DNA from: an uncultured bacterium
Lineage (GTDB): Bacteria; Patescibacteriota; Minisyncoccia; Phycocordibacterales; CAIZLB01
Direction of reading: 5' to 3'
DNA: 34,887 nt
Assembly: GCA_903821355.1 (NCBI GenBank)
Contig: CAIJKW010000013.1
Location: forward strand, 1-34,887
Of the stretch, positions 8,215-15,929 are shown piece by piece (position 1 is the stretch's first letter; each line of letters opens with the position of its first letter). The translations under genes and the position numbers were made by a program. The notes beneath the pieces are model-generated. The model had not been told where the DNA came from. It worked only from the letters and a program-made list of their open reading frames with translations, and did no database searches.

Positions 8215-8862
8215 ATGCAAGAAAAAGAAACAACGGAAGTCTCACTAAATATTGAGACCATAAGAGAGAATATTTATATCATTAGAGGTCAAAAGGTGAT
8301 GCTGGATAGAGATTTGGCTATGTTTTATGGTGTTCCAACAAAGGTACTAAATCAATCTGTAAAAAGAAATTTAGATAGATTCCCCGGGGATTTTATGTTT
8401 CAGTTAACAAAAGAAGAAGTTGAAATCTGTTCAAGGTCACAGTTTGTGACCTTGAACAATGATGAGGATGGATTTAATAACAGTGAATCTTTGAGGTCAC
8501 AAATTGTGACCTCAAACAATACGCCTATAAATAAAGACATATTAGGGGTACAACAAAATATTTCAAGTAATAGAGGTGGTAGGCAATACAATCCTTTTGC
8601 TTTTACTGAGCAGGGTATTGCAATGCTCTCCAGCGTCTTAAATAGCAAAAGGGCGATACAAGTAAATATTCAAATTATTAGAGTTTTTACAAGGCTACGA
8701 GAAATGATAGACGCCTATAAGGACTTGCGAGAAAAAGTGGAGGAAATGGAAATAAACAATGAAATTACTTTCAAAGAAATATTTAGAATCATACGAGGTT
8801 TTATAGAGGAAGAAAAGAAACCTAAAGAACCAATAGGTTTTGTTGTTAGGGATGACCGTTAA
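8215..8862 (+). CDS. ORF6N domain-containing DNA-binding protein
   Basis: The N-terminal domain matches the ORF6N family of phage-antirepressor-like DNA-binding proteins: IRGQKVMLDRDLAMFYGVPT, then LNQSVKRNLDRFPGDFMFQL and FAFTEQGIAMLSSVLNSKRA. The C-terminal third is helical and charged (LREKVEEMEINNEITFKEIF), probably a coiled coil. The ATG at 8215 starts directly at the domain and lies 6 bases after a TACTAT -10 box. An earlier TTG-initiated reading would begin inside the palindrome and is rejected. Between the FQLTKEE helix and RGGRQYNPFAF the protein has two SQ[FI]VT units (residues about 80 and 100) where one is typical as I know the family, each encoded by a long palindrome. Its target is unknown; the palindromes make autoregulation worth considering. 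Confidence 0.88.
   Translation: MQEKETTEVSLNIETIRENIYIIRGQKVMLDRDLAMFYGVPTKVLNQSVKRNLDRFPGDFMFQLTKEEVEICSRSQFVTLNNDEDGFNNSESLRSQIVTSNNTPINKDILGVQQNISSNRGGRQYNPFAFTEQGIAMLSSVLNSKRAIQVNIQIIRVFTRLREMIDAYKDLREKVEEMEINNEITFKEIFRIIRGFIEEEKKPKEPIGFVVRDDR
8428..8458. repeat. 31-bp palindrome inside the ORF6N gene (copy 1)
   Basis: Perfect 14-bp arms beginning TGTTCAAGGTCACA (8428-8441) and matched at 8445-8458 flank GTT. Read in frame it encodes ...CSRSQFVTLN. The centre on the minus strand is CAAACTG, one base from the CAAATTG core of the other palindromes. Confidence 0.9.
8490..8516. repeat. 27-bp near-perfect palindrome inside the ORF6N gene (copy 2), CAAATTG core
   Basis: Perfect 13-bp arms (TTTGAGGTCACAA at 8490-8502, complement at 8504-8516) flank a single A. 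In frame it encodes LRSQIVTSN. The codons TCA CAA ATT GTG A form the palindrome centre. Confidence 0.9.
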
Positions 8863-8869
8863 AAATGGG

Positions 8870-8898
8870 TTGTTTGGTTGTATATTGTGTGGTATTGT
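8870..8898 (+). promoter_or_regulatory. putative promoter of the small zinc-ribbon gene
   Basis: TTGTTT (8870-8875) and TATTGT (8893-8898) are separated by 17 bases. The predicted transcription start (about 8905) coincides with the first base of the leader hairpin at 8906. Confidence 0.45.
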
Positions 8899-8905
8899 CC
8901 TGATG

Positions 8906-8945
8906 GACGAGGAATTAGGCGGATGCCATATTCCACTAGGTCGTC
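8906..8945 (+). promoter_or_regulatory. structured 5' leader hairpin
   Basis: Three stacked stems form one extended hairpin: GACGA/TCGTC (8906-8910, 8941-8945), GGAAT/ATTCC (8911-8915, 8930-8934) and GGC/GCC (8918-8920, 8925-8927) with a GGAT loop. It would sit at the very 5' end of the transcript, about 33 bases before the ATG at 8978. Roles in message stability or translational control are possible. Confidence 0.5.
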
Positions 8946-8977
8946 AGATTTAGGTTTTTAACAGAAAGGTAACTATT

Positions 8978-9280
8978 ATGAAAAGATTGGTTGGACAGAG
9001 AAATCCTGTCGTTCTACGTAGCTTTAAGGAGGCCATTTTGGTGCTTGAATGTTTTGTTTTCATCACTGGATCAAGATCTACGAGCTTAATTTTTGATGGA
9101 TATTGTTCTAAGTGCAATACTCCAGTCAAAGCTGTGCTTTCTGAAGATGTTGATACCTGTGAAATTTGGCTTGAAGGACCAGACGTCTGCGGGTGCTGCG
9201 GTAATCAACTCTATTCTCCAGATGCTCCACAGGTGACACTTAGCCAGAAACAGATAGAAGGATTTTTCGGAAAGTTCTAG
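8978..9280 (+). CDS. small protein with a possible zinc ribbon
   Basis: I do not recognise the family. The 100-residue protein has CSKC (about residue 43) and CGCCG (about residue 72), the two knuckles of a possible zinc ribbon, plus a Cys in EDVDTCEIW between them. The N-terminal part (RSFKEAILVLECFVFITG) is hydrophobic but not a clear membrane segment. The start is supported by AGAAAGG 8 bases upstream, one of the few Shine-Dalgarno-like sites in the window. The gene has its own promoter candidate, structured leader and strong terminator, so it is a single-gene unit. Base composition is richer in G and C than in the flanking genes. Its function is not predictable from sequence. Confidence 0.7.
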   Translation: MKRLVGQRNPVVLRSFKEAILVLECFVFITGSRSTSLIFDGYCSKCNTPVKAVLSEDVDTCEIWLEGPDVCGCCGNQLYSPDAPQVTLSQKQIEGFFGKF

Positions 9281-9285
9281 AGTCA

Positions 9286-9343
9286 TCCGTCCGCTTCAAG
9301 TCAGACAAGAGTCCGCTCTTGCTGAGGGGCGGATTTTTGTTTT
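9286..9343 (+). terminator. Rho-independent terminator after the zinc-ribbon gene
   Basis: TCCGTCC (9286-9292) pairs with GGGCGGA (9327-9333) with one G-U pair, enclosing a second perfect hairpin CAAGAG/CTCTTG (9306-9321). TTTTTGTTTT follows. It is clearly oriented for plus-strand transcription. Confidence 0.85.
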
Positions 9344-9348
9344 GTATT

Positions 9349-9816
9349 TTATAGCTCTGCCTTGATTTTCTCCTGGTATATTTGCATGTCACCCTCTTTG
9401 TATTCCTTGCTTGGCCAGTGCATAAGTCCATCGTCATTTAATCTTGGTATTACGTGTATATGTGCATGGTATATAACTTGCCCAGCTGCTGGCTCATTGT
9501 TCATGATTATGTTTATTCCATCCACATCAGTTCCATTTCTTATAGCGACAGCTACTTTTTGAACAGCTAATGATAATCTACATAGAGCTTCTGGGGGTAT
9601 TGTATAGATATTCTCAGTGTGATCCTTAGGAATAACTAACGTCTGTCCAAAGTTATTAGGTTTGATATCCAAAAAGGCCAAAGTCTCATCATCCTCATAA
9701 ACTTTATAGGCAGGAATCGTTCCGTCTATAATCTTGCAGAATACACAGTCTTCATTGTGGTTAATATTTGTGTTTTGATTTGTTGAATCTTTGGTTTGGT
9801 CAGTCATACCTCTCAT
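9349..9816 (-). CDS. HIT family nucleotide-binding hydrolase
   Basis: Histidine-triad proteins hydrolyse nucleoside phosphoramidates and related nucleotide conjugates. The core begins at DCVFCKIIDGTIPAYKVYED, a typical start with CxxC, continues with FLDIKPNNFGQTLVIPK, and ends with the triad HAHIHVIPR. An N-terminal Asn/Thr-rich extension of about 20 residues precedes the core. Two starts are possible, ATG at 9816 or at 9807 (MTDQTKD); the upstream one is listed and the choice is uncertain. The gene is divergent from recJ, with about 14 bases between starts, so the two promoters must overlap. Confidence 0.93.
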   Translation of the reverse strand: MRGMTDQTKDSTNQNTNINHNEDCVFCKIIDGTIPAYKVYEDDETLAFLDIKPNNFGQTLVIPKDHTENIYTIPPEALCRLSLAVQKVAVAIRNGTDVDGINIIMNNEPAAGQVIYHAHIHVIPRLNDDGLMHWPSKEYKEGDMQIYQEKIKAEL

Positions 9817-9830
9817 TTTATGCTAGAATC

Positions 9831-11633
9831 ATGATATTGAAAAGCTCTAAATCGAAAAAAACTAAAAAGATCAAGAAATACGAGGTCAGAGAGTGGTTTG
9901 GCGATACTATTCTTGATCATTTGTTAAATTCAAGAGGAGTTGCCCCTGCTGAAAAAGAGGCTTTTCTTAATCCTGATTATGATAAGCATGTTTACGATCC
10001 ATTTTTGATGATGGATATGGAAAAAGCGGTTATCAAAATCATCTCAGCCATAAATAATAATGAAAAGATTGTAATATATGGCGATTTTGATGCTGATGGC
10101 ATCCCTGCGTCCGTAGTTTTACATGATTTCTTTAAGAAAATCGCTTATCATAATTTTGTAAACTATATACCGCATAGGCACAAAGAGGGTTTCGGTTTTC
10201 ATTTGCATGTAATTGAGGCGTTGGCAGAAGAAAATAAGGCTGATATTAATCATAACGGCATGTTGGTTATTACCGTAGATTGTGGAATTACTGATGTAGA
10301 GACTGTCAAACGTGCCAATGAGCTTGGAATTGATGTCATAATTACAGATCACCACTTGCCAGATAAAGAATTGCCGCCCGCTTGTGCCGTTGTTGATCCA
10401 AAAAGACTAGACTGTGCCTACCCAGATAAGATGCTTTGTGGGGCGGGGGTGGCGTTTAAAATCGTTCAAGCTCTAATTTCTTATGACAGGTCTCATGAAA
10501 ATAAATTTGATATAAAAGAAGGTTGGGAAAAGTGGCTGCTTGATATGGTTGGGATTGCGACCCTTTCTGATATGGTGCCATTGGTAAATGAAAATAGAGT
10601 TTTTGCAAAATATGGACTTATGGTTCTTAGGAAGACTCAAAGACTCGGTCTGGTTAAGCTTTTTAGAGCTCTTAAGGTATCCCAAAAGGATTTGGTCGAG
10701 GAGGATATAACATTTCTTATCACTCCCAGAATTAATGCGGCCTCAAGAATGGCGGATCCTAAAGATGCTTTTTTGCTTCTCTCAACAACTGACTCTGCAG
10801 AAGCGGAGAGTATGGTAAAACATCTAAATTCTATTAACGATGAGAGAAAGGTGGTTGTAGCAAAGATGAGCAAGGAAATTCACAAGGTAATTAGGGAGCT
10901 AGGGCTTGATAACGATGAAATTCTGGTTGTTGGTAATCCTGATTGGAGTCCAACGCTACTCGGTCTTGTTTCCACGACACTTGTTAAGGACTATGGCGTA
11001 CCAGTATTTTTATGGGGAAGAAGCGAAGGGGTACTTAAGGGCTCATGTAGATCTGATGGCGTATGTGACGTCGTTCAAATCATGCGTGATGTTCAAGAAA
11101 AACATCCCTTGTTGTTTATAAATGCGGGAGGTCACTCATTTGCTGGCGGATATTCAGTAAATGATGATTTTATTCACGAATTCAGAGAAAGAATCAAAGA
11201 GAGCCATACTGATTTGTTTGGAGCAGGTAAAGGTAAGGGCCTTGAGAATAATGCTGGAGCTGATGAATCGCCTGAAAAAGTTATTTCATATTTGGCTGAC
11301 GCTATTCTTTTGCCAGAACAGGTCAATTGGAAGACATGGGGTGAGATAGAAAAGATGATGCCATACGGGGAAGGCAATGCAAAACCCCTTTTCGCATTTA
11401 ATAATGTCAAAATTGATAGTATAAAGATTTTTGGTAAGCAAAAAGAGCATTTGGAGATTAGTTTTGATGGTATAAAAGCTATTCAGTTTTTTGCCGATAG
11501 CGATATGTATGAAGAAATTGAAACTGAGCTCCAGAAAGGTAATTTGGTAAGAAAGACTATTTTGGGAAATCTAGAGAAGTCTGTTTTTACTTACTCGCCT
11601 GTGCTAAGAGTCAGAATTGTTGATATAATCTAA
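9831..11633 (+). CDS. recJ: single-stranded-DNA-specific exonuclease RecJ
   Basis: RecJ is a 5'-3' single-strand DNA exonuclease used in recombination, base-excision and mismatch repair. The DHH phosphoesterase motifs are present: GDFDADG (residues 84-90), VITVDCG, and the signature DHH at 173-175. The DHHA1 motif NAGGHSFAGGYSV starts at residue 431, and a C-terminal OB-like region follows. The protein is 600 residues from the ATG at 9831. The longer in-frame reading would run into the HIT gene and is rejected. The N-terminus is Lys-rich (SKSKKTKKIKKYEVREW). A TAGAAT box lies only 1 base before the ATG, too close to serve this start in the usual way. rnhA follows 29 bases downstream. Confidence 0.95.
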   Translation: MILKSSKSKKTKKIKKYEVREWFGDTILDHLLNSRGVAPAEKEAFLNPDYDKHVYDPFLMMDMEKAVIKIISAINNNEKIVIYGDFDADGIPASVVLHDFFKKIAYHNFVNYIPHRHKEGFGFHLHVIEALAEENKADINHNGMLVITVDCGITDVETVKRANELGIDVIITDHHLPDKELPPACAVVDPKRLDCAYPDKMLCGAGVAFKIVQALISYDRSHENKFDIKEGWEKWLLDMVGIATLSDMVPLVNENRVFAKYGLMVLRKTQRLGLVKLFRALKVSQKDLVEEDITFLITPRINAASRMADPKDAFLLLSTTDSAEAESMVKHLNSINDERKVVVAKMSKEIHKVIRELGLDNDEILVVGNPDWSPTLLGLVSTTLVKDYGVPVFLWGRSEGVLKGSCRSDGVCDVVQIMRDVQEKHPLLFINAGGHSFAGGYSVNDDFIHEFRERIKESHTDLFGAGKGKGLENNAGADESPEKVISYLADAILLPEQVNWKTWGEIEKMMPYGEGNAKPLFAFNNVKIDSIKIFGKQKEHLEISFDGIKAIQFFADSDMYEEIETELQKGNLVRKTILGNLEKSVFTYSPVLRVRIVDII

Positions 11634-11639
11634 TAAATG

Positions 11640-11652
11640 AGGGTGAGACCCT
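11640..11652 (+). promoter_or_regulatory. small hairpin between recJ and rnhA
   Basis: AGGGT and ACCCT flank GAG, ending 10 bases before the rnhA ATG. It could mask or present the purine-rich GAGGGTG stretch. There is no T-run. Confidence 0.35.
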
Positions 11653-11662
11653 TCGAAAAAAC

Positions 11663-12442
11663 ATGAAAAATAGAGTTTTAATATTTGCAGATGGTGCTTC
11701 AAGAGGTAACCCTGGAAAAGGTGGCTATGGGGCTATTGTAGTTAGTGGTTTGAGTGAAAATTTTAACAGTAATTCTGGCGCACTTCATATTAGAGAATTG
11801 GGAGATAGAGATGACATGACAACAAATAATAAGATGGAGTTAAGTGCCGTAATTTCTGGGCTGAAATATTGCAAAAAGATTGGGGTAAATAATAGTGTGG
11901 ATATAAATATCTATACGGACTCCAAGTATGTCATAAACGGTGCAAAATCTTGGATTTTTGGTTGGCAAAAAAATGGATGGAAGACAGCAACAAAGGAGGA
12001 GGTTAAAAATAGAGAATTATGGGAGGTCATGCTGGATTTGATAATCGATAAAAATATTAATTGGATTTTATTGCCAGGACACGCTGGTGTTGTGGGGAAT
12101 GAAAGGTGTGATCAGATTGCAACCAATTTTGCTGATAAAACAAATGAAAGTCTGTACGATGGAAAACTTGCTGACTATAGCCATTCAAAGATCTTAGATA
12201 TTTTTTATAATCCAGAATTAATTAAGGCGGCTAAAGATGACAAAAAAGCTAATGGATCAAAGAAATCCTCTAGTTCTGCAAAGGCGTATTCATACGTAAG
12301 TAAAGTTGATGGAAAAATAAATATCGATAAAAGTTGGTCTGATTGTGAAAAGAGAGTCAAAGGCAAAAAAGGTGCGCTTTATAAAAAATCCACGTCTATT
12401 GGGGATCAAGAAAATATTGCAAAAGATTTTATGTCTCGATAA
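11663..12442 (+). CDS. rnhA: ribonuclease HI with C-terminal viroplasmin-like domain
   Basis: RNase HI cleaves the RNA strand of RNA-DNA hybrids. The catalytic carboxylates are visible: Asp10 (FADGASRGNPG), Glu59 (NKMELSAV), Asp86 (YTDSKYV) and Asp150 (NERCDQIA), with the substrate-handle region WQKNGWKT. The enzyme core ends near residue 165. After a Lys/Ser linker, the last ~50 residues (AYSYVSKVDGK, SWSDCEKRVKGKKGALYKK) resemble the caulimovirus viroplasmin / hybrid-binding domain, which in the best-known proteins is N-terminal. That domain would raise affinity for RNA-DNA hybrids. The gene follows recJ closely and is likely co-transcribed. Confidence 0.92.
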   Translation: MKNRVLIFADGASRGNPGKGGYGAIVVSGLSENFNSNSGALHIRELGDRDDMTTNNKMELSAVISGLKYCKKIGVNNSVDINIYTDSKYVINGAKSWIFGWQKNGWKTATKEEVKNRELWEVMLDLIIDKNINWILLPGHAGVVGNERCDQIATNFADKTNESLYDGKLADYSHSKILDIFYNPELIKAAKDDKKANGSKKSSSSAKAYSYVSKVDGKINIDKSWSDCEKRVKGKKGALYKKSTSIGDQENIAKDFMSR

Positions 12443-12492
12443 GAAGTATTCACATTTCTAGTCTATTTATTTATATTTTCTTTGGATATTCT

Positions 12493-12527
12493 TTAGAATT
12501 TTTTTATAGAAACTTTATGTCTGTTTG
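12493..12527 (+). promoter_or_regulatory. 35-bp conserved upstream element, copy 2 (before comEC)
   Basis: This matches 8167-8201 at 31 of 35 positions and keeps the same 13-base distance to the start codon. A TATGGT box (12529-12534 region) takes the place of the TACTAT box in copy 1. The region between rnhA and comEC is otherwise very AT-rich. Confidence 0.65.
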
Positions 12528-12540
12528 ATATGGTCTATAG

Positions 12541-14043
12541 ATGAACTTGGGATGGTTTTACAAAAAGAAAAGCAAGACAGAATTATTAATAATCTGGTCT
12601 GTTCTTGCTGTCGTATTTTTTACTCTAATTTATTTTAGATATAACTTTGTAACATCAAGGTCTGGGTTCTTAATGGAGAGGGTGGATAAGGAAGTTATTC
12701 TTCATGGAATTATTGTAGCTGAACCGGATGATTTTGGCTTCAAAAAAAGCTTGACAGTTGAGGTTGATAAAATTAAAATTAATTCAACGGGTATGGCGGT
12801 CAACAAAGTGGGCTCGGGCTTTTGGTTGCAAGATTTTTTCAACTTCAGAAAATATTTTGATTCGGGTTTTAGAAAAAACCGGATAAGAGTAATTGCAAGC
12901 TGTAACGATTGCAAATTTGGATATCCAATAGAATTTAGTGGCACACTCAGTTTACCTAAAATAACAGATGATTTTGACTCCAATATTTTCCTACTTTCAA
13001 GAGGTGTTCAGTTTGAGATGTTGAATGCAAAAATCGGAAAAATTTATGATCTAAACCCAGGCTCAAAACTGGAAAGTTTGCTCTATGATTTTAAGAATTT
13101 GTTTGTCGAGAAAATAAAGATGTGTCTTTCCAACAGAGAGGAGGCAGCACTTGGTGCAGGGATCTTGATAACTGGAAAGGGTGAACTTTCAAAAAAGACC
13201 TTAGAAGACTTTAAGAGGTCGGGTCTTGTTCACATGGTTGTTCTTTCCGGATTCAATGTCTCAATTGTTGCTCAGGTTATAATTGCAGTTTTATCTTTCT
13301 TACCAAAAGTTATAACTGGTATATTAGGATCTGTTGGCATAATTTTATTTTGCATGATGGTTGGCGGAGGAGCGACAGTTATCAGATCTTTGATAATGTC
13401 CTTAATTGGAATCTTTGCAAAAGTCTTTGACTTAAATCATAGCGCGCTGGAGGCTGTACTTATAGCGGGAGCATTGATGTTAATCAATAATCCATTAATT
13501 ATAATTGGTGACCCGTCCTTTCAATTGAGTTTTGCTTGTACTTTAGGACTCATACTTTTGGGTAATTCAGCAAAATATTTTTTCAGTTTTATAACAGATA
13601 AATTTGGACTTCGAGAAATTGTATCCTCCTCTGTCGCCGTGCAAATATTTTCTCTGCCACTACTTTTGAAGTTCTCCGGCGCAGTGTCTTCCTATGGAAT
13701 CTTTGCGAACATTATAGTTGTCCCTCTCATACCCTTTGCAATGCTTTCTGTGTTCTTCGCTGGATCACTGTGTTTCATTAACCCAAATTTCAGTTTGTTA
13801 TTTACGCTTGTTTCACACGCCATTTTGGCTTATATGCTCTTTATTGTTAAGTATATTTCAGGCCTAGATTCAGCGCTTCTTGAAATTGGAAAGACATCAA
13901 ATTTATTTATACTGTGTTGGTACTTAATAGTAATTCCAATATCTGTGGTGCTTTATAAAAAATTTATGGATCCTTCGTTAGGTCAGAAAATTAGAAAAAT
14001 TAAACAAGAAGGTAACAAAAAATCCATCAAAATTGATGGATGA
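12541..14043 (+). CDS. comEC: ComEC/Rec2-type DNA-uptake channel (without the metallo-beta-lactamase domain)
   Basis: ComEC forms the inner-membrane channel for single-stranded DNA entry during natural transformation. An N-terminal hydrophobic helix (about residues 15-37) is followed by a soluble OB-like DUF4131 region (about 45-170) and then the competence domain. Its signature HMVVLSGFNVSIVAQVI starts near residue 228, with 7-9 further membrane helices. The 500-residue protein stops after the membrane part. The C-terminal nuclease-like domain of full-length ComEC proteins is encoded separately at 14770-15873. The C-terminus is basic (KIRKIKQEGNKKSIK). The gene ends in TGA, overlapping a small inverted repeat. 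Confidence 0.9.
   Translation: MNLGWFYKKKSKTELLIIWSVLAVVFFTLIYFRYNFVTSRSGFLMERVDKEVILHGIIVAEPDDFGFKKSLTVEVDKIKINSTGMAVNKVGSGFWLQDFFNFRKYFDSGFRKNRIRVIASCNDCKFGYPIEFSGTLSLPKITDDFDSNIFLLSRGVQFEMLNAKIGKIYDLNPGSKLESLLYDFKNLFVEKIKMCLSNREEAALGAGILITGKGELSKKTLEDFKRSGLVHMVVLSGFNVSIVAQVIIAVLSFLPKVITGILGSVGIILFCMMVGGGATVIRSLIMSLIGIFAKVFDLNHSALEAVLIAGALMLINNPLIIIGDPSFQLSFACTLGLILLGNSAKYFFSFITDKFGLREIVSSSVAVQIFSLPLLLKFSGAVSSYGIFANIIVVPLIPFAMLSVFFAGSLCFINPNFSLLFTLVSHAILAYMLFIVKYISGLDSALLEIGKTSNLFILCWYLIVIPISVVLYKKFMDPSLGQKIRKIKQEGNKKSIKIDG
14022..14041 (+). terminator. small hairpin at the end of comEC
   Basis: ATCCATCAA and TTGATGGAT (9 bp, perfect) flank AA, overlapping the last codons and the stop. The run of A before it and only a short T-rich tract about 10 bases after it make this a weak terminator candidate. 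Confidence 0.35.
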
Positions 14044-14150
14044 AACACGTAGTTTTATTTTTTGTATTCAGAAGGGGGTGGCTATTTCTATCGGTGATTA
14101 ACAATGATAATCACAAGGACTTCACTAATTGAAGAGACTATTGAGAAAAT

Positions 14151-14750
14151 CTATTTTACGTCCAAGTACCTACTCTCTGCTACTGTAAAATTTAGATTTG
14201 CAAAGAATGCTTCAACATACTTTTTCTTTTCACTTGGTACATAATCCAACATGTAGGAGTGTTCCCACATATCAAGCGCTAGGATTACATCTGCTCCAGT
14301 TAGGTGTCCTAGATGCTGTTCCTCAACCCATGAATGATTTAATGTATTTGTCTTTTTATCGAAATAAAGGACAGCCCAACCAATACCTCTAGTCATGGCA
14401 ATTTCTTTGAATCTTAAAAGCCAAGCATCAACGGATTCCCATGTTTCTTTAATTTTTTCTACGAGATCACTCTTCTCATCTATGGGTTTTGCACCACCTT
14501 CAAACTGTTCAAAGTAATACTCATGATTTCTCATGCCATCAAACTCAAAAGAAAATCTTCTCTGAAGTTCAGAAATTAAATAAGTATTTTTTGAAATTTC
14601 CTCATCTGTTTTTCTAAGTTCAGCAATCTTCTCAAGAATTAAATTTGCACTCTTAACGTATCCCGAGTAGAGCTTCAAATGCTCTTCTATTGTCTTCTGA
14701 CTTATCCCCTTCAATTCAGGTATCATAAATTTTTTTTCTATAAAGTTCAT
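14151..14750 (-). CDS. sodA: superoxide dismutase, Fe/Mn family
   Basis: This enzyme dismutates superoxide. The four metal ligands are in place: His24 (IEEHLKLYSG), His76 (MRNHEYYFEQF), Asp160 and His164 (DMWEHSYMLDY). The C-terminal signature DxWEHxYxxxY is intact. Metal choice (Fe or Mn) cannot be settled from motifs alone, so the symbol is approximate. Length (199 residues) is normal. The gene is on the strand opposite to the two comEC-type genes, and its start is only 19 bases from the divergent start at 14770. Its ATG sits in the context AAATATATG, shared by several other genes here. Confidence 0.92.
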   Translation of the reverse strand: MNFIEKKFMIPELKGISQKTIEEHLKLYSGYVKSANLILEKIAELRKTDEEISKNTYLISELQRRFSFEFDGMRNHEYYFEQFEGGAKPIDEKSDLVEKIKETWESVDAWLLRFKEIAMTRGIGWAVLYFDKKTNTLNHSWVEEQHLGHLTGADVILALDMWEHSYMLDYVPSEKKKYVEAFFANLNFTVAESRYLDVK

Positions 14751-14769
14751 ATATTTAATTTAGTTAATT

Positions 14770-15873
14770 ATGGCTAATAATTTTTTTACACTCACAATTT
14801 GGCAAAATTTTTTACAGATATTCTGGTGGTTTTTTGATACTTTGTACAGGGTTTGCGTTCGTCTATTATACCACAGCAAACTTGTTGGAGTTTTGGCGTT
14901 ATTTATTGTTATTATTTTTGTAACTTCGGGTGGTTTTTTCATATCATTTTTTTACAGTAATCATAGTGATCACTTTTCTAAAAATAACCCAGGCGATGAA
15001 AATAATCTTCATGGGTTTTATGCAATGGATGTTGGTCAGGGCGATGCACTTTTGTATGTCACAAAAGAGGATCAAACTTTTTTGATAGACACAGGAAAAC
15101 CCAATGATGGTGTTGTTCAGGAATTAGAAAAAATTTTAGGAAAATATAAAAAGAAAATAGATGTCATTCTCTTGACGCACCCAGACTCTGATCATGTTGG
15201 GGAGATCAATAAAATTTTATCAGCATATAATGTTGGATTAATTTTGTATTCGCCAATTTACGATGCGAGGATAGATTCCAAAAAAGCGATTGATGAAATT
15301 AAGAATAAAGTTAAAAATAAATCAACTTTGGTTTTGCCAGTTTTTGCCGGTGAAAGTTTGTCGTTCTCTTCATCAGAGAATACATACTTCCTCTCGCCTT
15401 CAGTTTCTAGTATGACGACATTTACAAATAAAAAAGAATTATCTGAAGACAATTATTTTTCCGTAGTTTGTTTGATAGAAAATAAAGATGCAATTTTTGC
15501 CATGGCTGATGCACCTCAAAAAATAGAAAAAGTTTTGATTACAAATTCAACCTCAACCTCTTCAACCTCAACCTCGAGCACGAGCAAAGATATTTTTAAT
15601 AGCACATCGAGTCTCGCGAATATAGCGGGGAAAGTATTTAATAGAAAAGATTTTGACAAAATAATTTTAAAGGTTGGGCATCACGGTTCAAAAACTTCAT
15701 CTGCTCCAGAATTTATTCAAAAACTTTCACCAACAGATGCTGTCTTGTCTTACGGGATTAATAACAGATATGGCCACCCCAACAAAGAGGTGCTGGATAT
15801 TTTTTCTAGCATCCTTGTCCCAAAAATTAAAATACACCGGACCATTTCTGGTACAGTGTATTTTAGTGAGTAA
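14770..15873 (+). CDS. ComEC-type metallo-beta-lactamase protein, membrane-anchored
   Basis: This protein corresponds to the C-terminal nuclease-like domain of ComEC, encoded on its own. It has YAMDVGQGDALLYV (residues about 84-97), the metal site THPDSDHVGE, and the closing VGHHGSKTSS. One N-terminal hydrophobic segment (KLVGVLALFIVIIFVTSGGFF, about 37-58) would anchor it with the domain outside the membrane. A Ser/Thr low-complexity insert (STSTSSTSTSSTS) lies before the last metal motif. The ATG at 14770 is listed. However, TTGTAC (14842-14847) and TATTAT (14864-14869), 16 bases apart, lie inside the reading frame. A shorter start such as TTG at 14893 is therefore possible. It may act with the comEC channel in DNA uptake. 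Confidence 0.87.
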   Translation: MANNFFTLTIWQNFLQIFWWFFDTLYRVCVRLLYHSKLVGVLALFIVIIFVTSGGFFISFFYSNHSDHFSKNNPGDENNLHGFYAMDVGQGDALLYVTKEDQTFLIDTGKPNDGVVQELEKILGKYKKKIDVILLTHPDSDHVGEINKILSAYNVGLILYSPIYDARIDSKKAIDEIKNKVKNKSTLVLPVFAGESLSFSSSENTYFLSPSVSSMTTFTNKKELSEDNYFSVVCLIENKDAIFAMADAPQKIEKVLITNSTSTSSTSTSSTSKDIFNSTSSLANIAGKVFNRKDFDKIILKVGHHGSKTSSAPEFIQKLSPTDAVLSYGINNRYGHPNKEVLDIFSSILVPKIKIHRTISGTVYFSE

Positions 15874-15929
15874 TATTTTGTTGAAGCTTTGTATGCTTTT
15901 GATTATTTCAGTATACCCAGCCCTTTTCT

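Noticed and set aside
9768..9830. Longer RecJ N-terminus
   Set aside because: It would be read through the 5' end of the divergent HIT gene and has no resemblance to RecJ.
15545..15590. Hexameric TCAACC repeats as a possible tandem-repeat locus
   Set aside because: They simply encode a Ser/Thr linker in the metallo-beta-lactamase protein and are short and imperfect.
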